This document shows, piece by piece, positions 42,955 through 54,344 of a stretch of 64,000 nucleotides of DNA. The notes beneath the pieces are model-generated. The model saw only the letters and a program-made list of their open reading frames with translations, was not told the DNA's origin and made no database searches. Location of the stretch: the NCBI GenBank assembly GCA_029255685.2, contig CM055311.2:2652269-2716268 (forward strand). Reading direction: 5' to 3'. The first letter of the stretch is position 1, and the number at the start of each line of letters is the position of its first letter. This DNA is from Silene conica. Taxonomy: Eukaryota; Streptophyta; Magnoliopsida; Caryophyllales; Caryophyllaceae. Both the position numbers and the translations under genes were made by a program.

Positions 42955-43626
42955 TTTGTGGGTGTTATTATTACTACTTATTATCTTTATTATTATTACT
43001 TATTATTGTTATCATTCTTAGTGTCGATGTCGTTACAACCGTGATTAGTGTTTAGTATTCGTTAGTAATGCGTGTCACCATCACTTTTGGTTACGGTTTT
43101 ATGTTAATCGAAGTATGAGTCGGGAAAGCTAACGAGTCATAATAATTTCTACTTTGGGAAAGTTTCTATTTTTGGAAACTTTCCATTTATAGAAAGTTCT
43201 ATTTATGGTAAGTGTGGGTTGTTTATGGGTTCGGGAAGTTTATTAATTCGTTACGAATACGTGTTTAGGTAGCGGTTTTCGCGTGGAACTTTCCTAGCGA
43301 GCTTTGGATTTACCTGCGCTTCTGAAATTCGAGGTAGGGGAAATTACTACACGTATAATAATGATTATCTACTTGGTTGATTGATCTCAAACGTGATTAT
43401 TTTACATTATCGTATGATTGGAATATTGCGTTATTTGTTTATATAATTCTGTGATACGATATGTGGTGATGAGAAATGAGTGTTGTGATCGGTGCGGAGT
43501 TTATTTGGCGTTGGATCGGTGCGGAGTTTATTTGGCGTTGGATCGGTGCGGAGTTTATTTGGCGTTGGATCGGTGCGGAGTTAATGGCCTTGGGAGCGGT
43601 GCGGCGTTAATGGCCTTGGGAGCGGT
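41974..43626 (+). repeat. 5' LTR of element D, first part
   Basis: From TGTAATACC to the C insertion point. It includes a (TTA)n run (about 42903-42953) and the start of a minisatellite. Reading frames at 42451-43021 are translations of this LTR (poly-leucine from TTA repeats) and recur in the other LTR at 58941-59523. Confidence 0.92.
43487..43626 (+). repeat. Minisatellite in the element D LTR, interrupted by element C
   Basis: Units of about 27 bp, 'gatcggtgcggagttta' plus 'tttggcgttg', grade into 'gagcggtgcggagttaatgg' plus 'ccttgg'. It continues at 53844-53910 after element C and recurs at about 59990-60160 with a different copy number. Confidence 0.85.
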
Positions 43627-44342
43627 TGTAAAACCCCTCGCGAAAGCGGAAATATAAGCACATAAAAGTACCAAAAATGCAGCGGAATTAAAACTTTTTA
43701 AAGATAAAACATGCGAGAAGTCTTAGACTGAAACGTAAACTGAAACTGAAACCAAATAGATAAGTAACAGTTCTAAGTACTGAAATGAAATATATACATC
43801 AGCCGGGGATGGGACATCCCTACCGGCACCAAAACAAATGTAACAAACTACGAGTCCAGCTAAACGACATAAGGTAAGTCATGATGAACGGATCATCGCT
43901 CGCTAGCTCTCGTGAACCCCTGCTCCAACCAGCATGTACCTACATACATGAAAACATGTACGCCACAATCAGTGGGGAGTGACTAGAGTTCTCATAGCCA
44001 CCTTTTGTGACAACACGTAACATTTAAAACAATACAGAATACTCCAACATATAACAACATGTGAAGTATAAACAACTCATCATCTGATCTCTTACTATCA
44101 TGCGAATACCATGCACGGCTCTCAACTAACTTCATAAACAAATAGGAAGGAGAGCCGGTTTCCCTACTGGTTACCCAGTCGGGGGGTCTTTCAATCCAAT
44201 TATTTATGAAATCGAACTAAGAGTCACCCAATGCCTTGGATGATTAAACCACAACTTAACAGATATACATTTACTCAACATTAACCATGTCTATATCTGA
44301 CACGTACCAACTCAAGGCAAGCAGATAGAATCAGCAAGTAAA

Positions 44343-44901
44343 AGGTTCAGCGGTCAACTTAAGACATAACCTAATACCAAATCGTTCAGCAAGTGTAAAG
44401 GTTCAGCGGTCAACTTAAGACATAACCTAAACACCAAATATCAGCAAGCAAGGACTCAGAGGCCAACTTAAGGCATGGACCCGCCAATCAGCAAGACACT
44501 AGACTCAGCGGCCAACTTAAGGCATAGACTAGCATCCAAAAGTAAAGGACTCAGAGGCCAGCTTAAGGCATGTCCCTTCACCACATCACAAGGTACTAAA
44601 CTCAGAGGCCAGCTTAAGGCATGTTCTAGCACCAAACATCTGCACTCCGGGCAAGATGTCAGTGCCTTAGCTATCCCGTTGTGCAGCTGCTCTACTCGTC
44701 AGACTCAGAGGCCAACTTAAGGCATATTCTGACGCGATCACTGTCAAACATGTCTGAACTCAGAGGCCAGCTTAAGGCATGTTCCAGACACGACAAACAT
44801 ACACATATAGGGCTCAGAGGCCAACTTAAGGCATATCCCCATATATGACAAACAACTCACGTATTAAGTTCAGAGGCCAGCTTAAGGCATAACTTAATAC
44901 G
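44343..44901. repeat. Array of ten hairpins with a common 20-nt core and different stems (3' LTR of C)
   Basis: Cores of the type CAGAGGCCAACTTAAGGCAT start at 44348, 44404, 44457, 44506, 44552, 44603, 44706, 44761, 44815 and 44871. Flanking arms differ at each site yet most pair with each other, for example CGTATTAAGTT with AACTTAATACG (unit 10, 11 bp), CGTCAGA with TCTGACG (unit 7), GTCTG plus AAC with GTT plus CAGAC (unit 8), CATATA plus GGG with CCC plus TATATG (unit 9). Within the core GCC pairs with GGC; in units 1 and 2 this becomes GTC with GAC. The copy in the 5' LTR is at 51642-52200. Confidence 0.88.
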
Positions 44902-45203
44902 CATCATTACAATATCAACCAAAGTCTATGAACTAATCTACTGTAGTTCTACTTTTCTTATCCTCTAATCAACACTTAACTGGCCCCGAGAACTAAGTTG
45001 AGGGAGAGCCGGTTTCCCTTTCGGTTACCCGACCGGGGGGTCTCTATCCTTACTCCGTTCCGGAACCCAATATGATGTTGCCCGTACACCGGGGACTTCA
45101 AATACATGTCAAAGGCATACAAAACGAGTTTCAATCAAAACCGATCAACCGTTTGAAAGTTACAATTTAATTTCCAAAAACTCAAAATGGCTTACAGGGG
45201 TCC

Positions 45204-45591
45204 CCAGCCGGTCGGCAGGCAGCCGGTCGGCCGGCTGGTGATCCCTCAGCCTATACCTCTTTTCAAAAACCGAGAACACCAAGAAGGACTCCCAGCCGGT
45301 CGGCAGGCAGCCGGTCGGCCGGCTGGGAACCCCATTCCCTAGCCTTTACTTAAATTCGTATCCATCCCCATATGCACTCCCAGCCGGCTGGCAGGCGGCC
45401 GGTCTGCCGGCTGGGCTCCCTCCTATGCTATGTTTATCGCAAAAACACACAATACAAGGAAAGATGACTACCAGCCGGTCGGCAGGCAGCCGGTCGGCCG
45501 GCTGGCAGTCCCAAGCCAAAATCTCAAAAATGTGAAAAACACACAAACGCTCTCCCAGCCGGTCGACCGGCGGCCGGTCGGTCGACCGGCT
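45204..45591. repeat. Five GC-rich palindromic modules (3' LTR of C)
   Basis: About 35 bp each at 45204-45238, 45292-45326, 45380-45414, 45471-45505 and 45557-45591, spaced 85-91 bp. Arms CCAGCCGG and CCGGCTGG close each of the first four. The fifth uses AGCCGGTCGACC with GGTCGACCGGCT. The same five are in the 5' LTR at 52502-52889. Confidence 0.88.
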
Positions 45592-46567
45592 CAGAGAGCC
45601 TGTAACGCAAAACTCGGATTTCACCCTTCTTCAGAATTTAATCAATCGACACCAAAACTTACACAATGATTCATGTGATGTTTACACAACAATATCAAAC
45701 ATCAATTACTACTAATCTACCAGCATGTAAGTCCCATAACAATCCTCAAATGAATATATCTTATATCCGTCGCAAAATGAGAAAAACTGAAAATAAGCTT
45801 AAGAACACATAACAACCAATTCAAGCATGGATTCATCATCATAACATCATCCTAAACATGTTACTAAGTCCTTGAATCAAAATATAACAACCAAAACAGA
45901 AACCATACAAAAATCACAACAATTATGCGAATATACACATAAAGGCCGAGTTTCTCATTATCGTCACCTCACAAGCTTATCCGGCTAAAGATCTTCCTCA
46001 AGTATGAAGCTATCAACGTCCGGGTTGTCAAGTCCTTCACCTACAACACGGAAAAACCAGTTTAGGAGCGTAAAAACGGAATTATGCAAAACAGGCCGGA
46101 TTTTCGAAGTGAAGAAATTGAAAAACCGAAGTGACGGATGACTTGGAAATTGCGCGAGGATTCCGAAAATGTACTTACTTTTGTGATTTGAAGGATGGAT
46201 GATGAAGAATTTCACAAAAGAGAGGAAGGTTTTATGGAGGTTTATGGTTGAGTTTGTTTTACAGTGGAAAGAAATGTTGAAGATGAATATGTCGACATAC
46301 TTTATAAGTAGGGTACACAAGTGGTGTCCTTTCCGTCTTGCTTAAACGGGTACGGATTTTAGAAGCGGTTATTTGAGTCGGATCCTTAAACAATGCCAAG
46401 TTTGTATTCGTCTTAAGGACTGGAGGTTCTTAAGACGGATCTTACTTTTAAATTAAAATCTTTCGAAATAAATTATTACAATATTATTTTATTACATAAA
46501 ATAATTTTAAACGATTAAATTAGATTTTACGAAAATACGGGATGTTACAATCACCCCAACTTCAAAA

Positions 46568-46585
46568 AGTTTCGTCCTCGAAACT
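46568..46585 (-). promoter_or_regulatory. Hairpin upstream of the polypurine tract of element C
   Basis: The minus strand has arms AGTTTCG and CGAAACT around AGGA, followed by 'tttttgaagttggggtga' (polypurine tract) and the LTR start TGTAACATCC. Similar hairpins precede the tracts of element D. Confidence 0.65.
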
Positions 46586-46614
46586 CGAACAGATATAAAT
46601 CTATATACTATACC

Positions 46615-49236
46615 TCAATCGAAAAGAGAAGGATGCGCGATTCGCATCGATGCCTCAGTCTCCCACGTCTGCTCCTCAACATCACCGCAACGCCAAAGGA
46701 TCTTCACTAGCGGCACCACCTTGCTCCTAAGCTTCATATCCTGACGGTCTAGGATCTTCACAGGACGCTCCTCGAAAGCAAGGCTCGGCTCCAAGTTCTC
46801 GATCTCTCTAGGCAATACATGACTCGGGTCACTAACATACTTACGGAGCTGGGAAACATGAAAAACGCTATGAACCTTGCCCAAACTAGGAGGCAAGTCC
46901 AATCGGTAAGCAGCAGCACCAATCCTCTTCACGATCTCAAAAGGTCCAATATACTTAGGGCTCAACTTGCCCTTAACTCCAAACCTCTTGACGCCCTTCA
47001 TCGGAGAAACCCTCAAGAAAACTCGATCACCCACCTCAAACTCTAAGGGTCTACGGCGAACATCAGCATAGGATTTCTGCCGGTCCTGTGCGGCCTTCAT
47101 CCTACCTCTGATAAGCTGAACCTGATCGATAGTAACAGCTAACTGGTCCGGTCCTAGGTCGCGAACATCACTAGCCTGATCCCAACAAATCGGGCTACGG
47201 CACTTCCTACCATAAAGAGCCTCGTACGGAGCCATACCAATGGAAGCATGATAACTGTTGTTGTAAGAAAACTCTACCAACGGCAAACACTGCTCCCAAG
47301 AACTCTGAAAATCAAGGGCACAAGCACGGAGCAAATCCTCTAATGTCTGTATGGTCCTCTCGGACTGACCATCGGTCGCGGCATGAAAAGCAGTACTCAT
47401 CAACAAACGGCTACCCATAGCCTCCTGCAAAGCCTTCCAGAACCTGGAACAAAACCTCGGATCACGATCTGAAACTATCTCCCTCGGGACACCATGATAT
47501 CGGACTATCTCAGCAATATAAGCCCTGGCTAAACGGTCCATATCCCATGTCTCTCTGATCGGCACGAATCTGGCACACTTAGTTAGGCGATCAACAATAA
47601 CCCAAATCGCATCCTTGCCTCCCACTGTCTTAGGCAATGCTGTAACGAAGTCCATAGATATACACTCCCACTTCCACTGAGGAACGGGAAGCGGCTGTAA
47701 CAAACCACCAGGTCTCCTATGCTCTATCTTGACTTGTTGACAAGTCAAGCACTTACTAACATAATCCAAGATCTCCTTCTTCATACTAGGCCACCAAAAC
47801 ATAAGTCTCAAATCCTTGTGCATCTTCTCTCCTCCTGGATGAACGGAATACGGTGACAAATGAGCCTCATCAAGAATCTTCTTCCTCAAATCTGGCACAT
47901 CAGGAACATACATCCTACCACGGAACCTAAGGAAACCATCAGCATCAATCACCAACTCTAGCCAACGTCTCTGTCTCATGTTAAGGTCTTTCTGAGTAAA
48001 AATGTACTTAAGACTCTTATGATCTGTGAAGATACGGCAATGGGATCCAATCAGATAATGACGCCACATCTTCCAAGCATGAACAACTGCGGCCAACTCC
48101 AAATCATGTGTCGGATAGTTCACCTCATGAACTCTCAACTGTCTAGAGGAGTAGGCTATCACCTTACCATTCTGCATCAGCACACATCCAAGTCCTAACA
48201 TCGAAGCATCACAATACACATCAAAGTCCACTCCGATCTCCGGCAAAGCTAACACGGGGGCGGAAGTCAATCTGGTCTTCAACTCCTGGAAAGAACTCTC
48301 ACACTTGTCGGTCCACACAAATTTGGCTTCTTTCTTCAGTAACTGAGTCATCGGGCGAGCCAATCTCGAAAAATCCTCAACGAATCTACGATAATAACCA
48401 GCCAAACCCAAAAAGCTACGGATCTCTCCAACATCCTTGGGACTCTCCCAATCAACCACAGCCTCTATCTTCGCGGGATCTACCATCACACCCTCGCTGG
48501 ATATCACATGTCCTAAAAAGGCAACCTTCGAGAGCCAAAATTCACACTTCGAAAACTTTGCGAACCATTTCTGTCTGCGCAGAATCCCTAGAATCAATCG
48601 AAGATGCTCAGCATGTTCCTCATCGGTCTTCGAAAATATCAAGATGTCATCAATGAAAACCACAACACAGGTGTCAAGATACTCACTGAAGGTACGGTTC
48701 ATCTGATCCATAAAAATAGCTGGTGCATTAGTCAACCCAAATGGCATTACTACAAACTCAAAATGCCCATATCTGGTACGAAAATCAGTCTTCGCAATAT
48801 CAGCCTCTCTCACTGGAATCTGATGATAACCCGATCGAAGATCAATCTTGGAAAACCTCGAAGCACCTCTCAACTGATCAAACAAATCATCTATCCTAGG
48901 CAAAGGATATCGATTCTTCACGGTCACTCGGTTCAACTCTCTATAGTCGATACACAATCTCATGGAACCATCTTTCTTCTTAACGAACAAAACGGGAGCA
49001 CCCCACGGAGAAGCACTAGGTCTAATGAAACCTTTCTCGATCATCTCTTCCAATTGCTGCTTCAACTCTTTCAACTCTGGCGGAGCCATACGGTAAGGAG
49101 CTTTGGAAATCGGTCCGGTACCTGGAACAAGCTCAATAGTAAACTCCACATCTCTCTCTGGCGGTATCCCTGGCAAGTCATCTGGGAACACATCTGGATA
49201 CTCACGAACAATGGCTACATCCTCAAGCTTCGGTAG
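46615..49236 (-). CDS. Tekay Pol (RT, RNase H, integrase, chromodomain), element C
   Basis: Same frame as gag-protease after a TAG at 49237-49239, open for 873 codons. [43 protein letters not shown] and catalytic [10 protein letters not shown]. RNase [14 protein letters not shown]. Integrase: the zinc motif ends CLTCQQVK, followed by [17 protein letters not shown] and [12 protein letters not shown]. The C-terminus ([12 protein letters not shown] to [22 protein letters not shown]) is a chromodomain, used by chromoviruses to direct integration to marked chromatin. The first ATG lies some 48 codons after the stop. Apart from that stop no break is seen. Confidence 0.94.
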   Translation of the reverse strand, partial: LPKLEDVAIVREYPDVFPDDLPGIPPERDVEFTIELVPGTGPISKAPYRMAPPELKELKQQLEEMIEKGFIRPSASPWGAPVLFVKKKDGSMRLCIDYRELNRVTVKNRYPLPRIDDLFDQLRGASRFSKIDLRSGYHQIPVREADIAKTDFRTRYGHFEFVVMPFGLTNAPAIFMDQMNRTFSEYLDTCVVVFIDDILIFSKTDEEHAEHLRLILGILRRQKWFAKFSKCEFWLSKVAFLGHVISSEGVMVDPAKIEAVVDWESPKDVGEIRSFLGLAGYYRRFVEDFSRLARPMTQLLKKEAKFVWTDKCESSFQELKTRLTSAPVLALPEIGVDFDVYCDASMLGLGCVLMQNGKVIAYSSRQLRVHEVNYPTHDLELAAVVHAWKMWRHYLIGSHCRIFTDHKSLKYIFTQKDLNMRQRRWLELVIDADGFLRFRGRMYVPDVPDLRKKILDEAHLSPYSVHPGGEKMHKDLRLMFWWPSMKKEILDYVSKCLTCQQVKIEHRRPGGLLQPLPVPQWKWECISMDFVTALPKTVGGKDAIWVIVDRLTKCARFVPIRETWDMDRLARAYIAEIVRYHGVPREIVSDRDPRFCSRFWKALQEAMGSRLLMSTAFHAATDGQSERTIQTLEDLLRACALDFQSSWEQCLPLVEFSYNNSYHASIGMAPYEALYGRKCRSPICWDQASDVRDLGPDQLAVTIDQVQLIRGRMKAAQDRQKSYADVRRRPLEFEVGDRVFLRVSPMKGVKRFGVKGKLSPKYIGPFEIVKRIGAAAYRLDLPPSLGKVHSVFHVSQLRKYVSDPSHVLPREIENLEPSLAFEERPVKILDRQDMKLRSKVVPLVKILWRCGDVEEQTWETEASMRIAHPSLFD

Positions 49237-50760
49237 CTATGGCTTAGCAGCTGTAACAACACACAGGAAGGCTTGGCAACCCTTCCTAAGAAGATGAGAA
49301 GCTTTCATCGAAGAGATAACACGAACCCCCCTTTGAGGGCGGGTTCCCCTATAGGAAACACGAACTCCTGAAGAACTCCTCAAGCAGATTTTCTGGTCGC
49401 GACACTCGAAGCGAGCATGGTATCGCGATAACCAATCCATACCGAGGATAATGTCAAACTCCTCGAGAGGAAATCTCAGTAAGTCCGCTGGAAATGTGGC
49501 TTGACCAATAATAATAGGAACATCCCTATGGGACGAAGAGCAGGAAAACACGTCTCCAGAAGGTAAGGAAATAGAAGTCTCCTCAACCACTGAAGACTCA
49601 AGAGCTAGACGATCGGCGAACTGAGTCGATATAAATGATAAAGAAGCTCCAGTATCGAATAAAATAAGGCACTCAGCGCCAAGAACAGAAAAGATACCAG
49701 CAACAATATCTGGATGAGCCTCTGCCTCAGCCCTAGTCATCACAAAAATCTTCCCTTTCGGCTTTCCTCCCTTAGTTGCTGCAGCAGCAGTGGCAGCCTT
49801 GCCAAGTGCAGTGTTCCTCTCAGGACACTCATAAGACTTGTGCCCAAATCCATTGCAAGTATAGCACTTGAAAGCATTCTTGAAACAATCAAAACCCGGA
49901 TGAGAAGGTTTGCCACAACGGTGGCAAACACTAGGAGATGTGTCGGTGTGAACAAAGGTCTTAGCAACCGGAGCAGAGAACCTCTCGAAACGCTTCTTCT
50001 GAGAAGAAGGCGAAGAAGTAGAAGGAACGAATGGTCTCTTCCCCTGGTACACGGATCTCTGGTGAGAAGTCACACTAGAAGTAGCGGCACGAGTCTCAGC
50101 ATCAATGGCACGAATAGAACTCTCGGCCCAAATAGCATCATCATACACCTCCACAAAAGAAGTAGAGTCACGACGAACCATACTCTCAATCCTCGGCCCT
50201 AGCTTCCCTCGGTAGAAATACACCCTCTCAGCCTCATCACGAACAAATCTCGATGCAAAGTGAGCTAACTGGTTGAACTTGTCAGTAAACTCCTGAACGG
50301 TCATCTTGCCTTGCTTCAAATCCATAAATTCTTTCAACCTCTGCGATCTCAACTCCTTGGGGTAAAACCTCGCCTCGAGCCTGTCTTTGAAAGCCTCCCA
50401 ATCGAACATCGGGTCAAGAACAGCGGTAGGTCCAGCCAACGCCCACCAACGGTCAGCCTCCAACGTCAGAAAGTGAGCGGCTAAACGCACTCTATCCTCC
50501 CTAACGACTGAGTACAAGGTGAAGCTCTTTTCCATCTCTCTGAACCACTCTGTGAGGGCTACTGGGTCAGCCTCGCCTCCGTAGGTCCTAACATGGCTTC
50601 GGGACATCTGAGAGGCAATCCAGGAAAAACTACCCGGACGATTAGTCTCGCCACCCGGCGGTGGAGGAGGTGGAACATTCTCCGCTTGCTGTCTCTGAGT
50701 CTCAAGCAAATGCTGAATTGCTTGCAGTACGATGTTATCAGCAGCTCTAGGTCTCACCAT
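49237..50760 (-). CDS. Tekay Gag-protease, element C
   Basis: ATG at 50760, 507 residues. Retrotransposon Gag core at about 70-200 (VALTEWFREMEKSF, AAHFLTLEADRWW, FKDRLEARFYP, LKQGKMTVQEFTDKFNQL). Two zinc-binding stretches (CHRCGKPSHPGFDCF and CYTCNGFGHKSYEC) follow at about 283-312, then the protease with LFDTGASLSFIS. It ends AAKP-TAG, and after the stop the same frame continues [20 protein letters not shown], the usual protease-RT linker of this lineage. The family normally has one uninterrupted gag-pol frame, so the TAG is either a single nonsense change or a readthrough site. Confidence 0.93.
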   Translation of the reverse strand: MVRPRAADNIVLQAIQHLLETQRQQAENVPPPPPPGGETNRPGSFSWIASQMSRSHVRTYGGEADPVALTEWFREMEKSFTLYSVVREDRVRLAAHFLTLEADRWWALAGPTAVLDPMFDWEAFKDRLEARFYPKELRSQRLKEFMDLKQGKMTVQEFTDKFNQLAHFASRFVRDEAERVYFYRGKLGPRIESMVRRDSTSFVEVYDDAIWAESSIRAIDAETRAATSSVTSHQRSVYQGKRPFVPSTSSPSSQKKRFERFSAPVAKTFVHTDTSPSVCHRCGKPSHPGFDCFKNAFKCYTCNGFGHKSYECPERNTALGKAATAAAATKGGKPKGKIFVMTRAEAEAHPDIVAGIFSVLGAECLILFDTGASLSFISTQFADRLALESSVVEETSISLPSGDVFSCSSSHRDVPIIIGQATFPADLLRFPLEEFDIILGMDWLSRYHARFECRDQKICLRSSSGVRVSYRGTRPQRGVRVISSMKASHLLRKGCQAFLCVVTAAKP

Positions 50761-50911
50761 CCTTTAAAAGAGAAAACAAGGATTAGCTTAGCAATTAGCA
50801 ATCACAAATAGACTACAAAATAAGTCCTTAGATCTACCCATCTCTCATTCATTATTTGTTTATTTGGTCAAGTTAAGGTTGGGGTCACATGAGTGCGTCG
50901 GGAGCAATAAT

Positions 50912-50923
50912 GCTCTGATACCA
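50912..50923 (-). promoter_or_regulatory. Primer-binding site of element C, initiator Met tRNA
   Basis: TGGTATCAGAGC on the minus strand, two bases after the 5' LTR. Confidence 0.9.
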
Positions 50924-50925
50924 AC

Positions 50926-53843
50926 TGTAAAACCCCTCGCGAAAGCGGAAATATAAGCACATAAAAGTACCAAAAATGCAGCGGAATTAAAACTTTTTAA
51001 AGATAAAACATGCGAGAAGTCTTAGACTGAAACGTAAACTGAAACTGAAACCAAATAGATAAGTAACAGTTCTAAGTACTGAAATGAAATATATACATCA
51101 GCCGGGGATGGGACATCCCTACCGGCACCAAAACAAATGTAACAAACTACGAGTCCAGCTAAACGACATAAGGTAAGTCATGATGAACGGATCATCGCTA
51201 ACTAGCTCTCGTGAACCCCTGCTCCAACCAGCATGTACCTACATACATGAAAACATGTACGCCACAATCAGTGGGGAGTGACTAGAGTTCCCCTAGCCAC
51301 CTTTTGTGACAACACGTAACATTTAAAACAATACAGAATACTCCAACATATAACAACATGTGAAGTATAAACAACTCATCATCTGATCTCTTACTATCAT
51401 GCGAATACCATGCACGGCTCTCAACTAACTTCATAAACAAATAGGAAGGAGAGCCGGTTTCCCTACTGGTTACCCAGTCGGGGGGTCTTTCAATCCAATT
51501 ATTTATGAAATCGAACTAAGAGTCACCCAATGCCTTGGATGATTAAACCACAACTTAACATATATACATTTACTCAACATTAACCATGTCTATATCTGAC
51601 ACGTACCAACTCAAGGCAAGCAGATAGAATCAGCAAGTAAAAGGTTCAGCGGTCAACTTAAGACATAACCTAATACCAAATCGTTCAGCAAGTGTAAAGG
51701 TTCAGCGGTCAACTTAAGACATAACCTAAACACCAAATATCAGCAAGCAAGGACTCAGAGGCCAACTTAAGGCATGGACCCGCCAATCAGCAAGACACTA
51801 GACTCAGCGGCCAACTTAAGGCATAGACTAGCATCCAAAAGTAAAGGACTCAGAGGCCAGCTTAAGGCATGTCCCTTCACCACATCACAAGGTACTAAAC
51901 TCAGAGGCCAGCTTAAGGCATGTTCTAGCACCAAACATCTGCACTCCGGGCAAGGTGTCAGTGCCTTAGCTATCCCGTTGTGCAGCTGCTCTACTCGTCA
52001 GACTCAGAGGCCAACTTAAGGCATATTCTGACGCGATCACTGTCAAACATGTCTGAACTCAGAGGCCAGCTTAAGGCATGTTCCAGACACGACAAACATA
52101 CACATATAGGGCTCAGAGGCCAACTTAAGGCATATCCCCATATATGACAAACAACTCACGTATTAAGTTCAGAGGCCAGCTTAAGGCATAACTTAATACG
52201 CATCATTACAATATCAACCAAAGTCTATGAACTAATCTACTGTAGTTCTACTTTTCTTATCCTCTAATCAACACTTAACTGGCCCCGAGAACTAAGTTGA
52301 GGGAGAGCCGGTTTCCCTTTCGGTTACCCGACCGGGGGGTCTCTATCCTTACTCCGTTCCGGAACCCAATATGATGTTGCCCGTACACCGGGACTTTAAA
52401 TACATGTCAAAGGCATACAAAACGAGTTTCAATCAAAACCGATCAACCGTTTGAAAGTTACAATTTAATTTCCAAAAACTCAAAATGGCTTACAGGGGTC
52501 CCCAGCCGGTCGGCAGGCAGCCGGTCGGCCGGCTGGTGATCCCTCAGCCTATACCTCTTTTCAAAAACCGAGAACACCAAGAAGGACTCCCAGCCGGTCG
52601 GCAGGCAGCCGGTCGGCCGGCTGGGAACCCCATTCCCTAGCCTTTACTAAAATTCGTATCCATCCCCATATGCACTCCCAGCCGGCTGGCAGGCGGCCGG
52701 TCTGCCGGCTGGGCTCCCTCCTATGCTATGTTTATCGCAAAAACACACAATACAAGGAAAGATGACTACCAGCCGGTCGGCAGGCAGCCGGTCGGCCGGC
52801 TGGCAGTCCCAAGCCAAAATCTCAAAAATGTGAAAAACACACAAACGCTCTCCCAGCCGGTCGACCGGCGGCCGGTCGGTCGACCGGCTCAGAGAGCCTG
52901 TAACGCAAAACTCGGATTTCACCCTTCTTCAGAATTTAATCAATCGACACCAAAACTTACACAATGATTCATGTGATGTTTACACAACAATATCAAACAT
53001 CAATTACTACTAATCTACCAGCATGTAAGTCCCATAACAATCCTCAAATGAATATATCTTATATCCGTCGCAAAATGAGAAAAACTGAAAATAAGCTTAA
53101 GAACACATAACAACCAATTCAAGCATGGATTCATCATCATAACATCATCCTAAACATGTTACTAAGTCCTTGAATCAAAATATAACAACCAAAACAGAAA
53201 CCATACAAAAATCACAACAATTATGCTAATATACACATAAAGGCCGAGTTTCTCATTATCGTCACCTCACAAGCTTATCCGGCTAAAGATCTTCCTCAAG
53301 TATGAAGCTATCAACGTCCGGGTTGTCAAGTCCTTCACCTACAACACGGAAAAACCAGTTTAGGAGCGTAAAAACGGAATTATGCAAAACAGGCCGGATT
53401 TTCGAAGTGAAGAAATTGAAAAACCGAAGTGACGGATGACTTGGAAATTGCGCGAGGATTCCGAAAATGTACTTACTTTTGTGATTTGAAGGATGGATGA
53501 TGAAGAATTTCACAAAAGAGAGGAAGGTTTTATGGAGGTTTATGGTTGAGTTTGTTTTACAGTGGAAAGAAATGTTGAAGATGAATATGTCGACATACTT
53601 TATAAGTAGGGTACACAAGTGTCCTTTCCGTCTTGCTTAAACGGGTACGGATTTTAGAAGCGGTTATTTGAGTCGGATCCTTAAACAATGCCAAGTTTGT
53701 ATTCGTCTTAAGGACTGGAGGTTCTTAAGACGGTCTTACTTTTAAATTAAAATCTTTCGAAATAAATTATTACAATATTATTTTATTACATAAAATAATT
53801 TTAAACGATTAAATTAGATTTTACGAAAATACGGGATGTTACA
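50926..53843 (-). repeat. 5' LTR of element C
   Basis: 2918 bp. It differs from the 3' LTR by about eight substitutions and three small indels, for example gtggtgtcc versus gtgtcc near the outer end. The hairpin array is at 51642-52200 and the GC-rich modules at 52502-52889. Confidence 0.95.
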
Positions 53844-53848
53844 GCGGT

Positions 53849-54328
53849 GCGGAGTTAATGGCCTTGGGAGCGGTGCGGAGTTATTGGCCTTGTGATCGGT
53901 GCGGAGAAGGGATGATTGAATTGCTATATATATATATATATATATATATATCTGATATTGTTGGCTTATTTATTTTCCTCTACTCAACCTCGTGGTTGAC
54001 CCTGTGTATTCGTGATCACCTGTGATGAACCAATTTATTGCGGAGCAGATTGACAGGTGCTTGAGACTACGGGAGCTAAGGGAAGGGAGAGCTTGGATCC
54101 GGACCAGACTAGAGTCTAGATCACTATAGTCGTTTTGTCATGAGTTGTACCGTTTTGTTTTAGACAGTTTTGAAGACGGTTGTAAGAACTTGTTATTGAG
54201 TTTAACATTTAATAATAAAGTACTGTTATCTTTCCTTTGTACCTACTGCCTCGGGAAACCGAGATGGTAACACTCTTATTTATCTGGGGAGTCCTAGTAC
54301 AGGCCCTTAAATAAACGGGGGTGTTACA
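53849..54328 (+). repeat. 5' LTR of element D, second part
   Basis: Resumes within the minisatellite after the right gcggt duplication of C, includes an AT run (about 53922-53951) and ends GTGTTACA at 54328, before the primer site. Confidence 0.92.
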
Positions 54329-54332
54329 AAAG

Positions 54333-54344
54333 TGGTATCAGAGC
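54333..54344 (+). promoter_or_regulatory. Primer-binding site of element D, initiator Met tRNA
   Basis: TGGTATCAGAGC four bases after the LTR end. Confidence 0.9.

Larger units (their letters stand above)
43627..46549 (-). repeat. 3' LTR of element C
   Basis: 2923 bp. It contains the hairpin array (44343-44901), two bracketing hairpins (about 44150-44193 and 45003-45048) and five GC-rich palindromes (45204-45591). Short frames inside (44475-44720, 45346-45669, 45985-46320) are repeated in the other LTR and are not genes. Confidence 0.95.
43627..53843 (-). mobile_element. Tekay-type chromovirus C (Ty3/Gypsy, 10.2 kb)
   Basis: LTRs at 43627-46549 (3', 2923 bp) and 50926-53843 (5', 2918 bp) read TGTAACATCCCG to TTTTACA on the minus strand. 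Target duplication gcggt is at 43622-43626 and 53844-53848. The PBS is TGGTATCAGAGC (50923-50912). Gag with zinc knuckles, protease, RT, integrase and a C-terminal chromodomain place it in the Tekay/Del chromoviruses. The LTRs differ at only about eleven places, so it is young, and it entered element D after D itself was in place. Confidence 0.95.

Noticed and set aside
42451..43021. Frames including poly-leucine (also at 58941-59523)
   Set aside because: They are translations of the D LTR, with the leucines from a TTA microsatellite. Length varies with repeat number.
44343..44901. The hairpin array considered as a CRISPR array
   Set aside because: This is eukaryotic LTR sequence with uneven spacing, flanks that pair with each other, and no associated genes.
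45346..46320. Frames of 80-111 residues in the C LTR (also 52647-53618)
   Set aside because: Repeated in both LTRs, composed of palindromic repeat translation, and lacking known motifs.
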